A DNA stretch of 64,000 nucleotides, taken from contig NC_072897.1 in NCBI RefSeq assembly GCF_027943255.1, forward strand, positions 37,050,044 to 37,114,043. Reading direction: 5' to 3'. Below the pieces are notes generated by a model. The model saw nothing but the letters and a program-made list of their open reading frames with translations. It did not search any database and had not been told where the DNA came from. Every line of letters starts with the position of its first letter. The first letter of the stretch is position 1. The translations under genes and the position numbers were made by a program. The DNA is from Anastrepha obliqua (Eukaryota > Arthropoda > Insecta > Diptera > Tephritidae). This document shows, in pieces, positions 43,480 through 53,754 of the stretch.

Positions 43480-43797
43480 AGGTGTTGCGCATATATCTAC
43501 GTACAGCATATTGTTCTAGACGGGGTAAGGTATCGACGTGGACAGCCAGTTCGGAAGTCAAATTCATTTCAGAGGTAGCAGTACTAGGCACATAATAACC
43601 GTCACATGTTAAACAGGTATTTGCACCATCATACACAACACGCTCCATGTCTCCTATGAAATTGTTCGTAGCACCACATGAGACAATGGTAGAAATACGC
43701 GCATACGTGCTTTCGTTTCTAAAAACCACAATAGTTGTGCCGCCTAGCTCTTCAACACACACCTTCCGCAGAAATTGCTCGTCTGTGAAGTCCTACA
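43480..43797 (-). pseudogene. CCT8: Fragment of chaperonin CCT subunit theta (CCT8)
   Basis: The minus strand reads CVEELGGTTIVVFRNES, ARISTIVSCGATNNFIGDM, ERVVYDGANTC, DGYYVPSTATSEMNLTSEL and TLPRLEQYAVRRY. This aligns with the part of CCT theta just after the apical domain, whose signature in the family is ISTIV(R)G(A/S)TDN, ERA(V)DDG(V)NT, VPG(A)GATE and GLEQYA. Conserved residues are changed (RG to SC, DD to GD, GGATE to TATSE), so it does not encode a working chaperonin segment. It begins right after a TTTTTATTTGTAG acceptor, with the preceding ~55 bp bounded by a GTAAGT-type donor, so an intron may have been captured too. The reading frame diverges from CCT after ARRY-type sequence and stops at 43430. 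CCT folds actin and tubulin in the cytosol; nothing suggests such a role here. Confidence 0.75.
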
Positions 43798-44360
43798 AAT
43801 AAAAACTTTTTATTTATTAGCAAATATTCTAAAAGAACTTACTTACTGTAGTTTATGTATTGTATGTAAGGTGGTCTCTGTTATATTTGCAAAAACGCTG
43901 CTATAAAAACCTATGACTGAAAAAGTTTAATAAGAATTTTTACAACTGTCTGATCTGGACTTACATGTATGAAAATTCACAAACCGGTGGTTTTCTGCAG
44001 CAGAAAGCCGACTCCAAACAATCGACTATCACCATATGTAAGACATAATCGACCTAAATAGTGAAAAACGACATTAATTTACAAAATAATTAGCTTTTAT
44101 TATTATACTTACTTGAATGTTTACAAACAGATACAAGATTTTCAACGAATAATAACAAAACAAAGCGGCAAAGTGGAAACGGTGTTGCCGACCAAATAAT
44201 TTGCACCAAAAGTTTAGTTTTTACTACAATTCAAACATTTTTTTGTGAAATAGGTACTTTTTTTTGTAAAGAAGCAACACGTTTTCAAATAAGGGAGCCG
44301 ATATGTCAAGAGGGAGCGAGAAAGCTGTTTACTTACCTAACCTTCTATAATTGAATCATG

Positions 44361-44369
44361 TAACATAAT
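44361..44369. repeat. TSD of the P-like element, right
   Basis: TAACATAAT, the partner of 42093-42101. Confidence 0.85.
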
Positions 44370-45082
44370 GCTGCTGTGACTAACTTAACATTTTGCTTAA
44401 ATACTTCTTTTTTACACCCACACTTCGGGATAACCGAAGCGAAACCGTTAGCTCAACGAACCTGAACAGGTCGTCGCTAAAAAAGTACTTAAGCAAGGCC
44501 GTTTTCTTAGAACATTACCAAAGGTTATCAGTAATAGTGCATAGTGAAGGTAAGTGTTAACAAGAAAGTGTTTTATTTGGTAAAGTATTCAAGTGAAGCA
44601 GTTTCCAGGCATCAACCAAAGAGTTAAAAAAAGTGCGTAAGAAATATTTAAGAGAAGAGATTGTTTTCACATTTTCCAACGATATTTTCACGAAAAATTT
44701 ACAAAATATATATTAATTTCGCAAATGATTGATAACAAGTGAAACAGTGAATAAATGGTGTGAAAAATACACACAACAGAAATCGGCAAAAATAATTAAT
44801 ATTTTAGAAGTTTTTACTTAAGATATTTAAGAAAAGAGATTGTTTTCACACTTTCCGTAGATATTTTCAAGAAAAATTTCAAAAATATATATTATTTTTT
44901 CTGATCATTTCCCATTTCTGTTCTGTGTAATTTTCATTTCAACGCGTGCTCACAGTTCAATTATATTTTTAAAAGATGGCGCTAACAGTATGTTAATTTG
45001 AATTCCAGTTTAAAAACAAGAAAAGTAGCAATCAAGAGCTCAGAGTGACATAAAGAAGACCACTTTGATTCGGTAAAAGAAA
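44370..45082 (+). other. Helitron 5' non-coding region, continued
   Basis: Resumes the Helitron leader after the P-like insertion. Contains a direct repeat: the phrase AAGAGAT(T)GTTTTCACA followed by TTTCAAAAAATTTAC-like text occurs near 44652 and 44830. No gene. Confidence 0.6.
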
Positions 45083-47790
45083 TGCCAAGAGGTAGAAGAC
45101 ATGCTAACATCGGGCGTAATACACGTCACAATGGAAATGTGCAAAATCACAGACAAAATGAAAGTGAGGAAAATCATGCTGATAGATAAAGTCAACAAAT
45201 AGATCGTACTAGGTCACGTTCTCAAAATCGGCCAATAAATATCAATTCTGTAAATTTGAATGGTGCAGCACTTCAATATAATCCACAAATTGATCATTCA
45301 CCTCACAAATACGTTGTCATTGGAGGTATAGATAAAATTTGCGGATTTTGTCAAGCATTGAAATTCAAAACTGAAACACCAGGCATGTGTTGCGCTGCAG
45401 GAAAAGTTCGTTTACCAGACATAAAATATCCGCCCGAACCATTAGCTACATTATTATCGGGAACATCACCCGATTCCAAACATTTTCTTGAAAAAATTTC
45501 TACACATAATTCATTTTTCAAATGACATCTTTTGGTGCTGGAAAAATTATAACCGATAACTTCATGCCAACGTTCAAGGTAATACATAAACTTTAACGTT
45601 CAACAACATTCGCTGACACATCTAATGAATCATTAGATTTTATGGACACAAATTATGGCTTTTTTCAGATTCAGGGGCAAGCATATCACTTAATAGGTTC
45701 ATTACTACCACTACCCGATCAAGAGTCAAAATTTTTGCAAATTTATTTCATTAATGACAACGATGATTAACTTGAAGCACGGTGTGCATTTTCCAGAAAT
45801 ATGAACAGAGTCATTTTGAGAGAGTTACAAGATTTATTACACACACACAATGTTTTGGTGCAAAGTTTTAAAACAACAATCGAAAGATTGTCATCTGATA
45901 ATCATAAAATTAAAATTGATGCAAATAAAACGCCTGCCGGCGAACATCGTTATATCTGGAGATGAATTTCAACCAAGAGATATTGTTTTGCAAAAAAGAA
46001 ATGATACACTGCAACGTGTTAATGAAACGCATCGAAAATATGATTATTACATTACAATATCCTCTTATGTTCTGTCGTGGTGAAGATGGTTATTCGATTG
46101 ATATAAAACAAATAAATCCAGCAAATACTCAAGAAACAAATAAAACTGTAAGCGCAATGAATTATTATGCATACAGAATCATGATAAGAGAAAATCAAGA
46201 GAATCACATTTTAAAATGTCGTAAATTATTTCATCAGTATATTGTTGACATGTATGCGAAAATAGAACAGAACGATTGAATTACATTAGATTCAACCAAA
46301 GAAAATTACGCTGTGACGAATACATACATTTACGAGATGCAATTAACAACGATACCAACGTTAATAACCTTGGTCAAATGGTAATATTACCTTCATCGTA
46401 TACAGGCAGTCCAAGGCATATGCATGAATACGCCCAAGATGCAATGTGTTATGTCAGAAATTACGGTCGACCCGACTTATTCATAACTTTCACATGCAAT
46501 CCGAAATGGGATGATATTGAGAATCATTTATATACTGGGCAATCAGCTACTGAAAGGCATGACATTACTGCAAGAGTGTTTAGACGAAAGCTACAGTCTC
46601 TAATGGATTTCATTGTAAAACATAAAGTTTACGCAGATGTACAATGTTTCATGTATTCTGTGGAATGGCAAAAAAGAGGCTTGCCTCATGCGCATATTTT
46701 GATTTGGTTAAAACAAAAACTAACCACAAATAAAATTGATCATATTATATGTGCTGAAATTCCAGATATAAATGAAGATCCAGAATTACATACTACTTTA
46801 ACCAAAAACATGATTCATGGACCGTGTGGTACGTTAAATCAAAATTCTCCATGTATGGTTGATGGTAAATGTTCAAAAAACTACCTAAGGCAATTAATTG
46901 CTGAAACAATGACTGGAAATGATGTATATCCATTCTACCGTAGAAGATCACCAGAAGATAATGGAAAAAGAGTCACTGTGAAAATAAATAATCAGGATGT
47001 GGAGATCGATAACCGTTGGATAGTTCCGTATTCCAAATTATTATCGAAAACATACAACGCACATATAAATGTGGAATATTGTAACTCCGTAAAGTCCATC
47101 AAATACATATGCAAATATATCAATAAAGGAAGTGACATGGCAGTATTTGGAGTTGTAAATCGAAATGATGAAATTACTAATTACCAAATGGGAAGATACA
47201 TTAGTAGCAACGAAGCAGTTTGGATTCATGATCGCCATCCAGCTGTTATTCATTTGTCAGTCCATTTAGAAAATGAACAAAGTGTTTATTTCACTGAAAA
47301 TACTGCTCAACAAATGGCCGAACGACCACCAGCAACAACACTAACTGCATTTTTCAACTTATGTGAAACAGATTCATTTGCAACAACATTGCTTTATTCA
47401 AATGTTCCTAAATATTATACTTGGAATGCATCATCAAGGTCCTGGGTACGAAGGCAACGAGGAATACCTGTAGATGGATATCCAGGTGTTCATTTGGGTG
47501 ATGCAATCGTACGACTTTACACGGTGCATCCAAGTAAAGTGGAATGTTTCTATTTACGTTTACTCTTAGTTGATATTCCCGGCCCAAGATCATTCGAAAG
47601 TTTGAAGCGAGTTAATGGTCATCTTTGTTGTACTTATCATCAAGCATGCAAAGAATTGAATTTGCTTGAAAATGATAATCAGTGGGATGCAACTCTTATG
47701 GATGCATGTGCAACAAGTTCTCCACACCAAATAAGAACACTATTTGCCATCATTATTGCTACATGTTTCCCAGCAAACCCAAAAGAATAG
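45083..47790 (+). pseudogene. Helitron transposase, N-terminus and Rep domain
   Basis: Starts at ATG 45083 (MPRGRRHANIGRNTRHN) and has an early TAG at about 45187. The N-terminal zinc-binding-type block CGFCQALKF...GMCCAAGKVRLP appears at about 45340-45420. Stops and frameshifts follow to 46276. A frame open for 504 codons (46276-47790) contains the Helitron helicase-like/Rep domain: HEYAQDAMCYVRNYGRPDLF, TFTCNPKWDDI, the HUH metal motif GLPHAHILIWL, and the catalytic two-Tyr motif YICKYINKG. Rep nicks and joins DNA in rolling-circle transposition. The frame is lost near 47785, just before the helicase part. Broken, but the catalytic motifs are present. Confidence 0.85.
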
Positions 47791-49250
47791 TGCGTCGCAT
47801 TACTGCAAATCCAAATTTGAATTATACAGATGAATTATATAATGAGGCATTAATTAAAATCGAAGACTTTTGCCTGATGATTGCAAATAAAACTCTGAGT
47901 GAGTTAGGTATGATCGCACCAAATCGTCCGATGCATGATGCATACAATGCAGAATTAACACGTGAAAAAGAATATGATCGAAATTATCTGAACACATTTG
48001 TAACAACAAACCTACCAAAATTAAACACAGAACAAAGGCAGGCATATGACACAATTATAGACAATGTTGCAAATGAAAGAGGAGGAATATTCTTCTTAGA
48101 TGCACCAGGTGGGACTGGAAAAACGTCTTTGTTGTCGTTAATTTTGGCCACCATTCGATCACAGAATAATATTGCATTAGCTTTGGCATCATCTGGAATA
48201 GCGGCAACTTTATTGGACGGCGGTCGCACTGCACATTCTGCATTAAAGTTACCATTAAATATGCAAGTAAATGAAGAACCAACTTGCAACATTTCTAGAA
48301 ATTCTGGAATGGGAAAGGTTTTACAAACATGTAAAATTATTGAATGGAATGAATGTACGATGGCTCATAAAAAATCACTGGAAGCCTTAAATAGAACACT
48401 GAAAGATTTTCGAAATAACAGAAACATATTTGGTGGTGCACTAATTCTATTGGCCGGTGATTTTCGACAAACTTTGCCTGTTATTCCCAAATCAACAGCA
48501 TCTGATGAATTGAGAGCGTGCCTTAAATCTTCTAATCTGTGGAGATATGTTCAAAAACTCACATTAACTACTAATGTTCGTGTGCAGTTACAGAATAATC
48601 CAACAGCTGCTGAATTTTCCGAACATTTGTTGCAAATTGGAAATGGACGAAAGCCAATTGATAAGAATACAGGCATGACCACACTTCCAACTAATTTTTG
48701 TACCGTAACAGAATCAAGAGTACAATTAGTGCAAAATGTATTCCCAAATATTGCACAAAACTATCGAAATCAAGATTGGCTAAGCGAGAGAGCTATATTA
48801 GCTGCCAAAAATGTCGATGTCAGTATTTTGACTCAAATTCCAGGTGAAGTTGTCACCTATAAATCAATTGATTCAATCACTAATCCTGACGATGTAGTGA
48901 ATTATCCGATTGAATTTTTAAATTAACTTAATTTGCCTGGCTTGCCACCTCAAGCAGCCGAAACTATGCAATGGGACAAGATTAGCAGTGAAACGGACAA
49001 TGAACAATGTAATTGAAGCAAAAATTTTGAAAGGCAAATTTAAAAGTGAAGATTCCGCGCATTCCAATGATTTCAACAGATTTGCCTCTTGATTTTAAGC
49101 GACTTCAATTTCCCATTCGCCTTGCTTTTGCTATTACAATCAATAAGTCTCAAGGTCAAACACTTCAATTATGAGGAATTGACCTAACTTATCCATGCTT
49201 TGGACATGGGCAACTGTATGTAGGATGTTCTCGAGTATGGAAACCATCGT
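47790..49250 (+). pseudogene. Helitron PIF1-family helicase domain
   Basis: The frame that is open to 48926 gives ANPNLNYTDELYNEALI, then LNTEQRQAYDTII, the Walker A motif APGGTGKTSL (about 48103), ALASSGIAATLL, RTAHSALKLPLN, a Walker B-like IIEWNECTM (the usual D-E changed to N-E), LILLAGDFRQTLPV, and LTTNVRVQ. After the stop at 48926 further pieces continue: LQFP in one frame, AITINKSQGQTLQ, CFGHGQLYVGCSRV (about 49195-49240). Together this is the complete set of superfamily 1 PIF1 motifs. The DE to NE change and the breaks indicate an inactive copy. Confidence 0.85.
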
Positions 49251-49462
49251 AACTTTATATTTATACACCGCATGAAAATAAAACCAAAAGTTTTGTGTAT
49301 CAGAAGGCTTTAGAATAAGTTGTTAGTTTACAATCATTAGAGTAAGTCACTAAAATGAATAAAACATTGTTATTAGAATAAGTCACAAAATAATGACCGA
49401 GCATGAATTAAATGATGAAACAAGAAAAAAACAAAGAACACTTTTCATTTATATTTTTCTTT

Positions 49463-49492
49463 CACCCAGCGAAGTGGGTGAGGGTCCGCTAG
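49463..49492 (+). other. Helitron 3' hairpin and CTAG terminus
   Basis: CACCCA and TGGGTG form a 6-bp stem with loop GCGAAG. Eight bases after it comes CTAG, matching the Helitron CTRR end, then the flank T. Confidence 0.8.
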
Positions 49493-49870
49493 TGTATAAA
49501 TTTAAATTTGCATATGCCACCTTCCTGTGTGCCTGATAATGAAGTGTTTTCTATAGGGGATTTTTATTCAGTTGGAGGGAATTCAGCAAAGTTTTACAAA
49601 CACCAGACAGACAGACATAACATATCTAAATAATTTTGGATGATTTGGAAAAAATTCAAATACATAGTCATATTAAAAAGTTACCTAACATTATTTGCTT
49701 CTAATCACCAACAAATTCTTATCGGCTGCTGCTAAATTTACATAATTCAGCCCTTTACTGTTAATTTTTGGTGAAAAATATGTCTGTGGGGATTAGTCTT
49801 CGCGAGACCAGTACCCCTCGAAATTCCATACGTTCCTGTCATTGAGACTACCCTATATATGAACATTCTC
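49493..49870. repeat. Unclassified repeat copy B, right half
   Basis: Continues the repeat cut at 41702; matches 32300-32975 of copy A (CTTCCTGTGTGCCTG, TTGGAGGGAATTCA, TTCCTGTCATTGAGACT). Confidence 0.7.
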
Positions 49871-50070
49871 TGATACGAGTGCGCGAATGCTTGAACCATC
49901 CAGCAGGAAATGAAAAGCCGATGTCTAGCAATTCCTCTGTTGAACAAAGAGAAGCGATGAGTGTGTCACTCATTCTCCCTACTTCGTCTCTCCTGCTAAC
50001 GGTGGTGCTGAAAACAGTGAACGACGTACGCAGTCCCTTACCGCAGCACCTAACGAGCAGAAAAACTCAT

Positions 50071-50341
50071 CCCGTGAGAACAACTATATATATATTATAT
50101 ATAATTGGCGCGTACACCCTTTTTGGGTGTTTGGCCGAGCTCCCGCTCCTATTTGTGGTGTGCGTTTTGATGTTGTTCCACAAATGGAGGGACCTACAGT
50201 TTCAAGCCGACTCCGAACGGCAGATATTTTTAAGAGGAGCTTTTTCATGGCAGAAATACACTCGGAGGTTTGCCATTGCCTGCCGAGGGGCGACCGTTAT
50301 TAGGAAAAATTCGGCTACGGCGGCCGCCCGTGAGAACAACT
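50071..50341 (-). repeat. SINE (copy 4), minus strand, with 15-bp TSD
   Basis: The SINE occupies 50086-50326 between two identical CCCGTGAGAACAACT copies (50071-50085 and 50327-50341). Read on the minus strand it starts CGGCCGCCGTAGCCGAAT (the A-box part of a tRNA-like head). It lacks the next stretch with the B box, and then has the full body and an AT-rich tail at 50086-50102. The intact TSD shows a retroposed insertion and fixes both ends of the family. Confidence 0.9.
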
Positions 50342-50819
50342 GCGTTCTTTTAATTACATATTTACACAATACATCGGTTTGTGTGTGTATGTGTTTGGTT
50401 GTATCTACACAATGTTGCCATTGATATTTTTGCTTACCCACTTTTTCACACATCCGCGTTATCAGTTACAATTTTTCATTGTTTAATGAACCATAGCCAA
50501 AAACTAACAAATGAAAATAGTTCATTTATCTATAATTAATATTATATTATTCAACAGTGTTTTAAAGTTATTTTATTAAAAATTATAATTTTTCTAAGTT
50601 TATTTTGTAAATTATTTCGAAATGTACTGCTTGGCAACACTGTGTGGTGAGAGAGCACTCAGCTGACAGGGTTTTACGGGATTTTTCAAATATCGTGAAA
50701 TAAATAAATCAAATATCTACGGTACGGAAGGAAGGAATTTTTCATTTACATGGGGTTCTCATTAGTTTGATCGTAACAGCTGGCAGGGGACTGTGTTTAC
50801 GTCGTTCACTGTTTTCAGC
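50342..50819. other. No gene recognised
   Basis: AT-rich, with GCTTGGCAACACTGTGTGG near 50630. It lies directly upstream of an R1-type ORF1 and may include that element's 5' UTR. Confidence 0.4.
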
Positions 50820-52340
50820 ATGACGCTCTAAGCATGTTGGACTCATAGATTGCTGCAGAGAGACGTAAATCAACAGATGAGAGGTGTTGTCTCACCAATC
50901 TCTGCACCGCAAAAAAAGGTAAAGGAGGAAAGGAAGAAATCAGCAACAAATAGCGAAGCCAAATCAAGTGTCGAAAAATGCACTCAAACGCCATTGATTG
51001 AAAACACTAAAGCCAATGAGAAGAGATCAAGGGCTCAATATAGCGGGAATTCCACGACTGAAATTTCCCCGCAACCAAGAGGAAAGCGTTGGAGTAGCAT
51101 TTCCCTTAGCAAGCGAAGGCAAACAAGCAACCAATGACAGGCAGCCAAATAAATCGATGCCCAACGATAATGAAGGGTGGCTGGAAGTACGCCGAGCTAA
51201 GCGTCACACAACACCTGCGCAATCATCGGCAGCGGAAGAAAACAGAAGCGTTGCCTTATCGGAGATAGTGCGTCAAGGGGGTGAATAGTAGCGAATTAGG
51301 GCCAGACCAGATGCTTTCATTATCGCAAACAAAGGCCAGGGGTCTTATGCAGATATTTTGCGTCCAATCAAATCGGAACCAAGCTTTTCGCAGCTCGGCG
51401 ATGTGGTTACAAAGATTACGAAAACCCAAAAAGGGAAAATGTTATTCCAACTAAAAATGACGGGCGAGGGCGACAACGCGCAATACCAGGGTTTGGTAGA
51501 AAAAGTTCTGGGCAATAAAGCTGAAGTCAGAGTCCTGACGTATGAATTAACAAAAGAGTGCAAGGATCTCGATGAAATATCTACAAGGGAAGATGTAGTA
51601 CAAGCTATAGTATACCAATTTAATATAAAAAAAATTAGCGTAGCGGCAGTGAAAAGCTTGCGTAAGGCGCACAGAAACACACAAATGGCGGCATTAAGTC
51701 TTCTGGTAAGCGCCGCAAATTTTCTCCTTTCTAAAAGAAAACTGAAAGTTGGCTGGGTGGTTTGCCGTCTGCGGAAGGTAATACAACCTACATGATGTTT
51801 CTGTTGTCTAGATTTTGGCCAAATAGCGAAAAGCTTTACAGATTGCGATAGGTCCAAACTGTGCGGGAAATGCGGAACTGAAGGACATGTGGCAAAGGAT
51901 TGTACCAATGCGCCAAAATGCCTTCTATTTCAGCGGGCGAGGGAAGGGTTATCCGACTATAAAGGGTAGTAGCAGGTGTCCAGGTGTGTTAGACATGAAG
52001 GAGCGGCAGACATGACCCAAAAAACAGCAATATGGACATTTGGTACCCATCCGTTTCAGAAAGCGGATCCAGTAGATGCGGGGAAAGGACTTCGTTGAGG
52101 CCCTCATTAAGAGTTGCCATATTTGCAGCTGGTAAGCTCACCTCGCTGGACAATCCAAGAGTATAAAAAGTCCCTTGACCATACTGTAAAGACTACGAGT
52201 GGCTATCACCCGGTCATCATAGCCTTCGACTTTATTTTATGGGCAATAGAATGGGGTAGTAGGAGAACGAACGCCAGGGGTGCTGCCTTCTTGGAAGCTT
52301 TCGCTCCGCTTGATTTGATCGTAGCCAACGATCTTTCTTT
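50820..52340 (+). pseudogene. R1-type LINE: ORF1 (gag-like) and endonuclease start
   Basis: The ORF1 region 50850-51980 is split by frame changes near 51100 and stops at 51286 and 51795. Text includes KCTQTPLIEN, NEGWLEVRRAKRHTT, GQGSYADILR and VVTKITKTQKGKMLFQLK, then zinc knuckles CFCCLDFGQIAKS and CGKCGTEGHVAKDC at about 51795-51905. From 52114 the APE endonuclease appears: GYHPVIIAFDFILWAIEWGS and TNARGAAFLEAFAPLDLIVA, with the GDFNA Gly and Asn changed. The match to the R1 gag and endonuclease is clear, but the copy is inactive. It ends near 52340. Confidence 0.8.
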
Positions 52341-53655
52341 TTCTGAATTTTACGTGTGTTTTTTTTGAAAAATTTTCCTATAGCTCTTAAAAAATCGCCC
52401 GGTATAACAGCTTCAACGGGATCAACAAAGTCCGAGCTAAAATGCCAAATAAAAGCAAGTACGGAATTTGGGTTTGCAATGGTGTGATAAATGTCTTTGA
52501 AAAGATAATTTAGAGTCAAATACCACACCAAGATATATTACATAGTTTCACTTGGATTGTATAATATGGAACCATCAGTGTAGTAGGACGCAGGTATAAG
52601 AGATCAAGATGTAGAATAAGAGACGTAAATATTTGCATTCACCGAGCATGTCTGTAATTCATCAGCACATAAAACTAAATTTGCTTAATTAAAACAAGTG
52701 GAAATATCATTGGCAAAAATTATAAAAAGTAGGATACCAAGTATGATATATTTCCTTGGAGTACACCAGAGGACGCAATAAAATAAATAGACAACGCCCC
52801 ATCAAGATTAGCAACACATTTCCGAGAGGAAATATAGGATTTAATCCATTTTGAAAAAGTCGAAAGCAATCCTACAGCCCTCAATTTGGAAATTAACTTT
52901 CCGTTGGGCACAGGGGTCTTACCAGACTTTTCCAACTTTCGACGGGAACATAACATATTCCTATTACGAAAAATGGCAAGACTCGGATGCCCAACTGAAG
53001 GTTAAAAACCATATGATTAGCCTTATCAAATGCTTTTGAAAAGCAGTGTACACAGTGTCGACTTACACATTATTTTGAAAAGCTGATGTGCAATATTCAG
53101 AAAAAACTGCAAGATTTGTAACAGTTGATCTACCTTTCATGAAACCATGTTGGTCTACAGGGATTAAACGATTATCGGCAAAATAAATTTCATCCTTCAT
53201 AATCAATTTAAATAATTCACTGTATTTATAGTTGAATTTGAATTTAGCTGCATTAATAGTTGTTACTTTTCAGGCATTTATGATCTCCCCGCGTTCAAAT
53301 AATTCATTAAACATACTTGTAAATAAAATTTGATAGATGATTGCAGAGCAGTTTTTAAAAAGATAGAAAGATATCCCGTCTACATCAGGTTTTGTTGATG
53401 CCTTGAGTTGCCGAATACCATCTTCAACATCAGAAAGCTTTAGAGTTAACGAACCGAAATTAACTGCGGAAATCATGTTCAAGTGACAATCAGATTAGAG
53501 TCTACTTAAAAATTTTAGCGGAATAAGTCTGGAAACAGATTAGTGGCATCTAGAGAAGAATATGCTTGAGTTTCATTGTAGTAGACAACAGAAGTAATGC
53601 TTTAGCATGATTCTCTGGATACAACATATTGCCAGAAGGAACAATGATTTAATTT
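52341..53655 (-). pseudogene. Jockey-type LINE RT fragment
   Basis: Minus strand, 5' to 3': SAVNFGSLTLKLSDVEDGIR and DVDGISFYLFKNCSA (53470-53370). These closely parallel SSVDFGSLVLSDDDV and DVHGLSVTLFKNC of the LINE at 704-2638. Later RT pieces are VDQHGFMKGRSTVTN (about 53150), LISKLRAVGLLSTFSKWIKS and IASSGVLQGNISY (about 52860-52770). Stops and frame shifts are frequent. The part from 52560 down to 52341 is not clearly assigned. Confidence 0.7.
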
Positions 53656-53754
53656 TATGTACGATTCGAACTTAAGAATATAATTTCCAGGGTTTGGCGT
53701 AATCCACTACAAAATAAATGCAATAAGCGTTTTACAACCACTACTTGTTGTTAT

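Larger units (their letters stand above)
42102..44360. mobile_element. P-like DNA transposon, 2,259 bp, non-autonomous, with captured CCT8 fragment
   Basis: The ends are perfect 31-bp inverted repeats (42102-42132 and 44330-44360) starting CATGATTCAATTATAG. Further in, sub-terminal similarity continues (CTCCCTTATTT on both sides). The P element of Drosophila also has 31-bp repeats, beginning CATGATGAAA and containing AAGGT; the present ones share CATGAT and AAGGT. P elements make 8-bp duplications; here 9 bp match, so a Mutator-like origin remains possible. I find no transposase. The interior holds a SINE (42437), a MITE (42697) and a diverged CCT8 fragment (43480-43797). Confidence 0.7.
41703..49492 (+). 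mobile_element. Helitron (rolling-circle transposon), carrying a P-like insertion
   Basis: The 5' end begins TCAGCCGTTTTTCGCG (41703) and the 3' end has a hairpin (CACCCA GCGAAG TGGGTG, 49463-49480) followed by GGGTCCG and CTAG at 49489-49492. The base after is T, as is usual. The coding part has a Rep domain and a PIF1-family helicase. About 7.8 kb, of which 2.27 kb is the later P-like insertion and its TSD. The boundaries agree with the empty copy of the target repeat at 31880-32975. The 5' flank base is T rather than the expected A, so the exact 5' end may be off by a base or two. Confidence 0.8.

Noticed and set aside
43430..43797. Functional CCT8 gene
   Set aside because: Only a small part of the protein is present, with changes at conserved residues, inside transposon ends.
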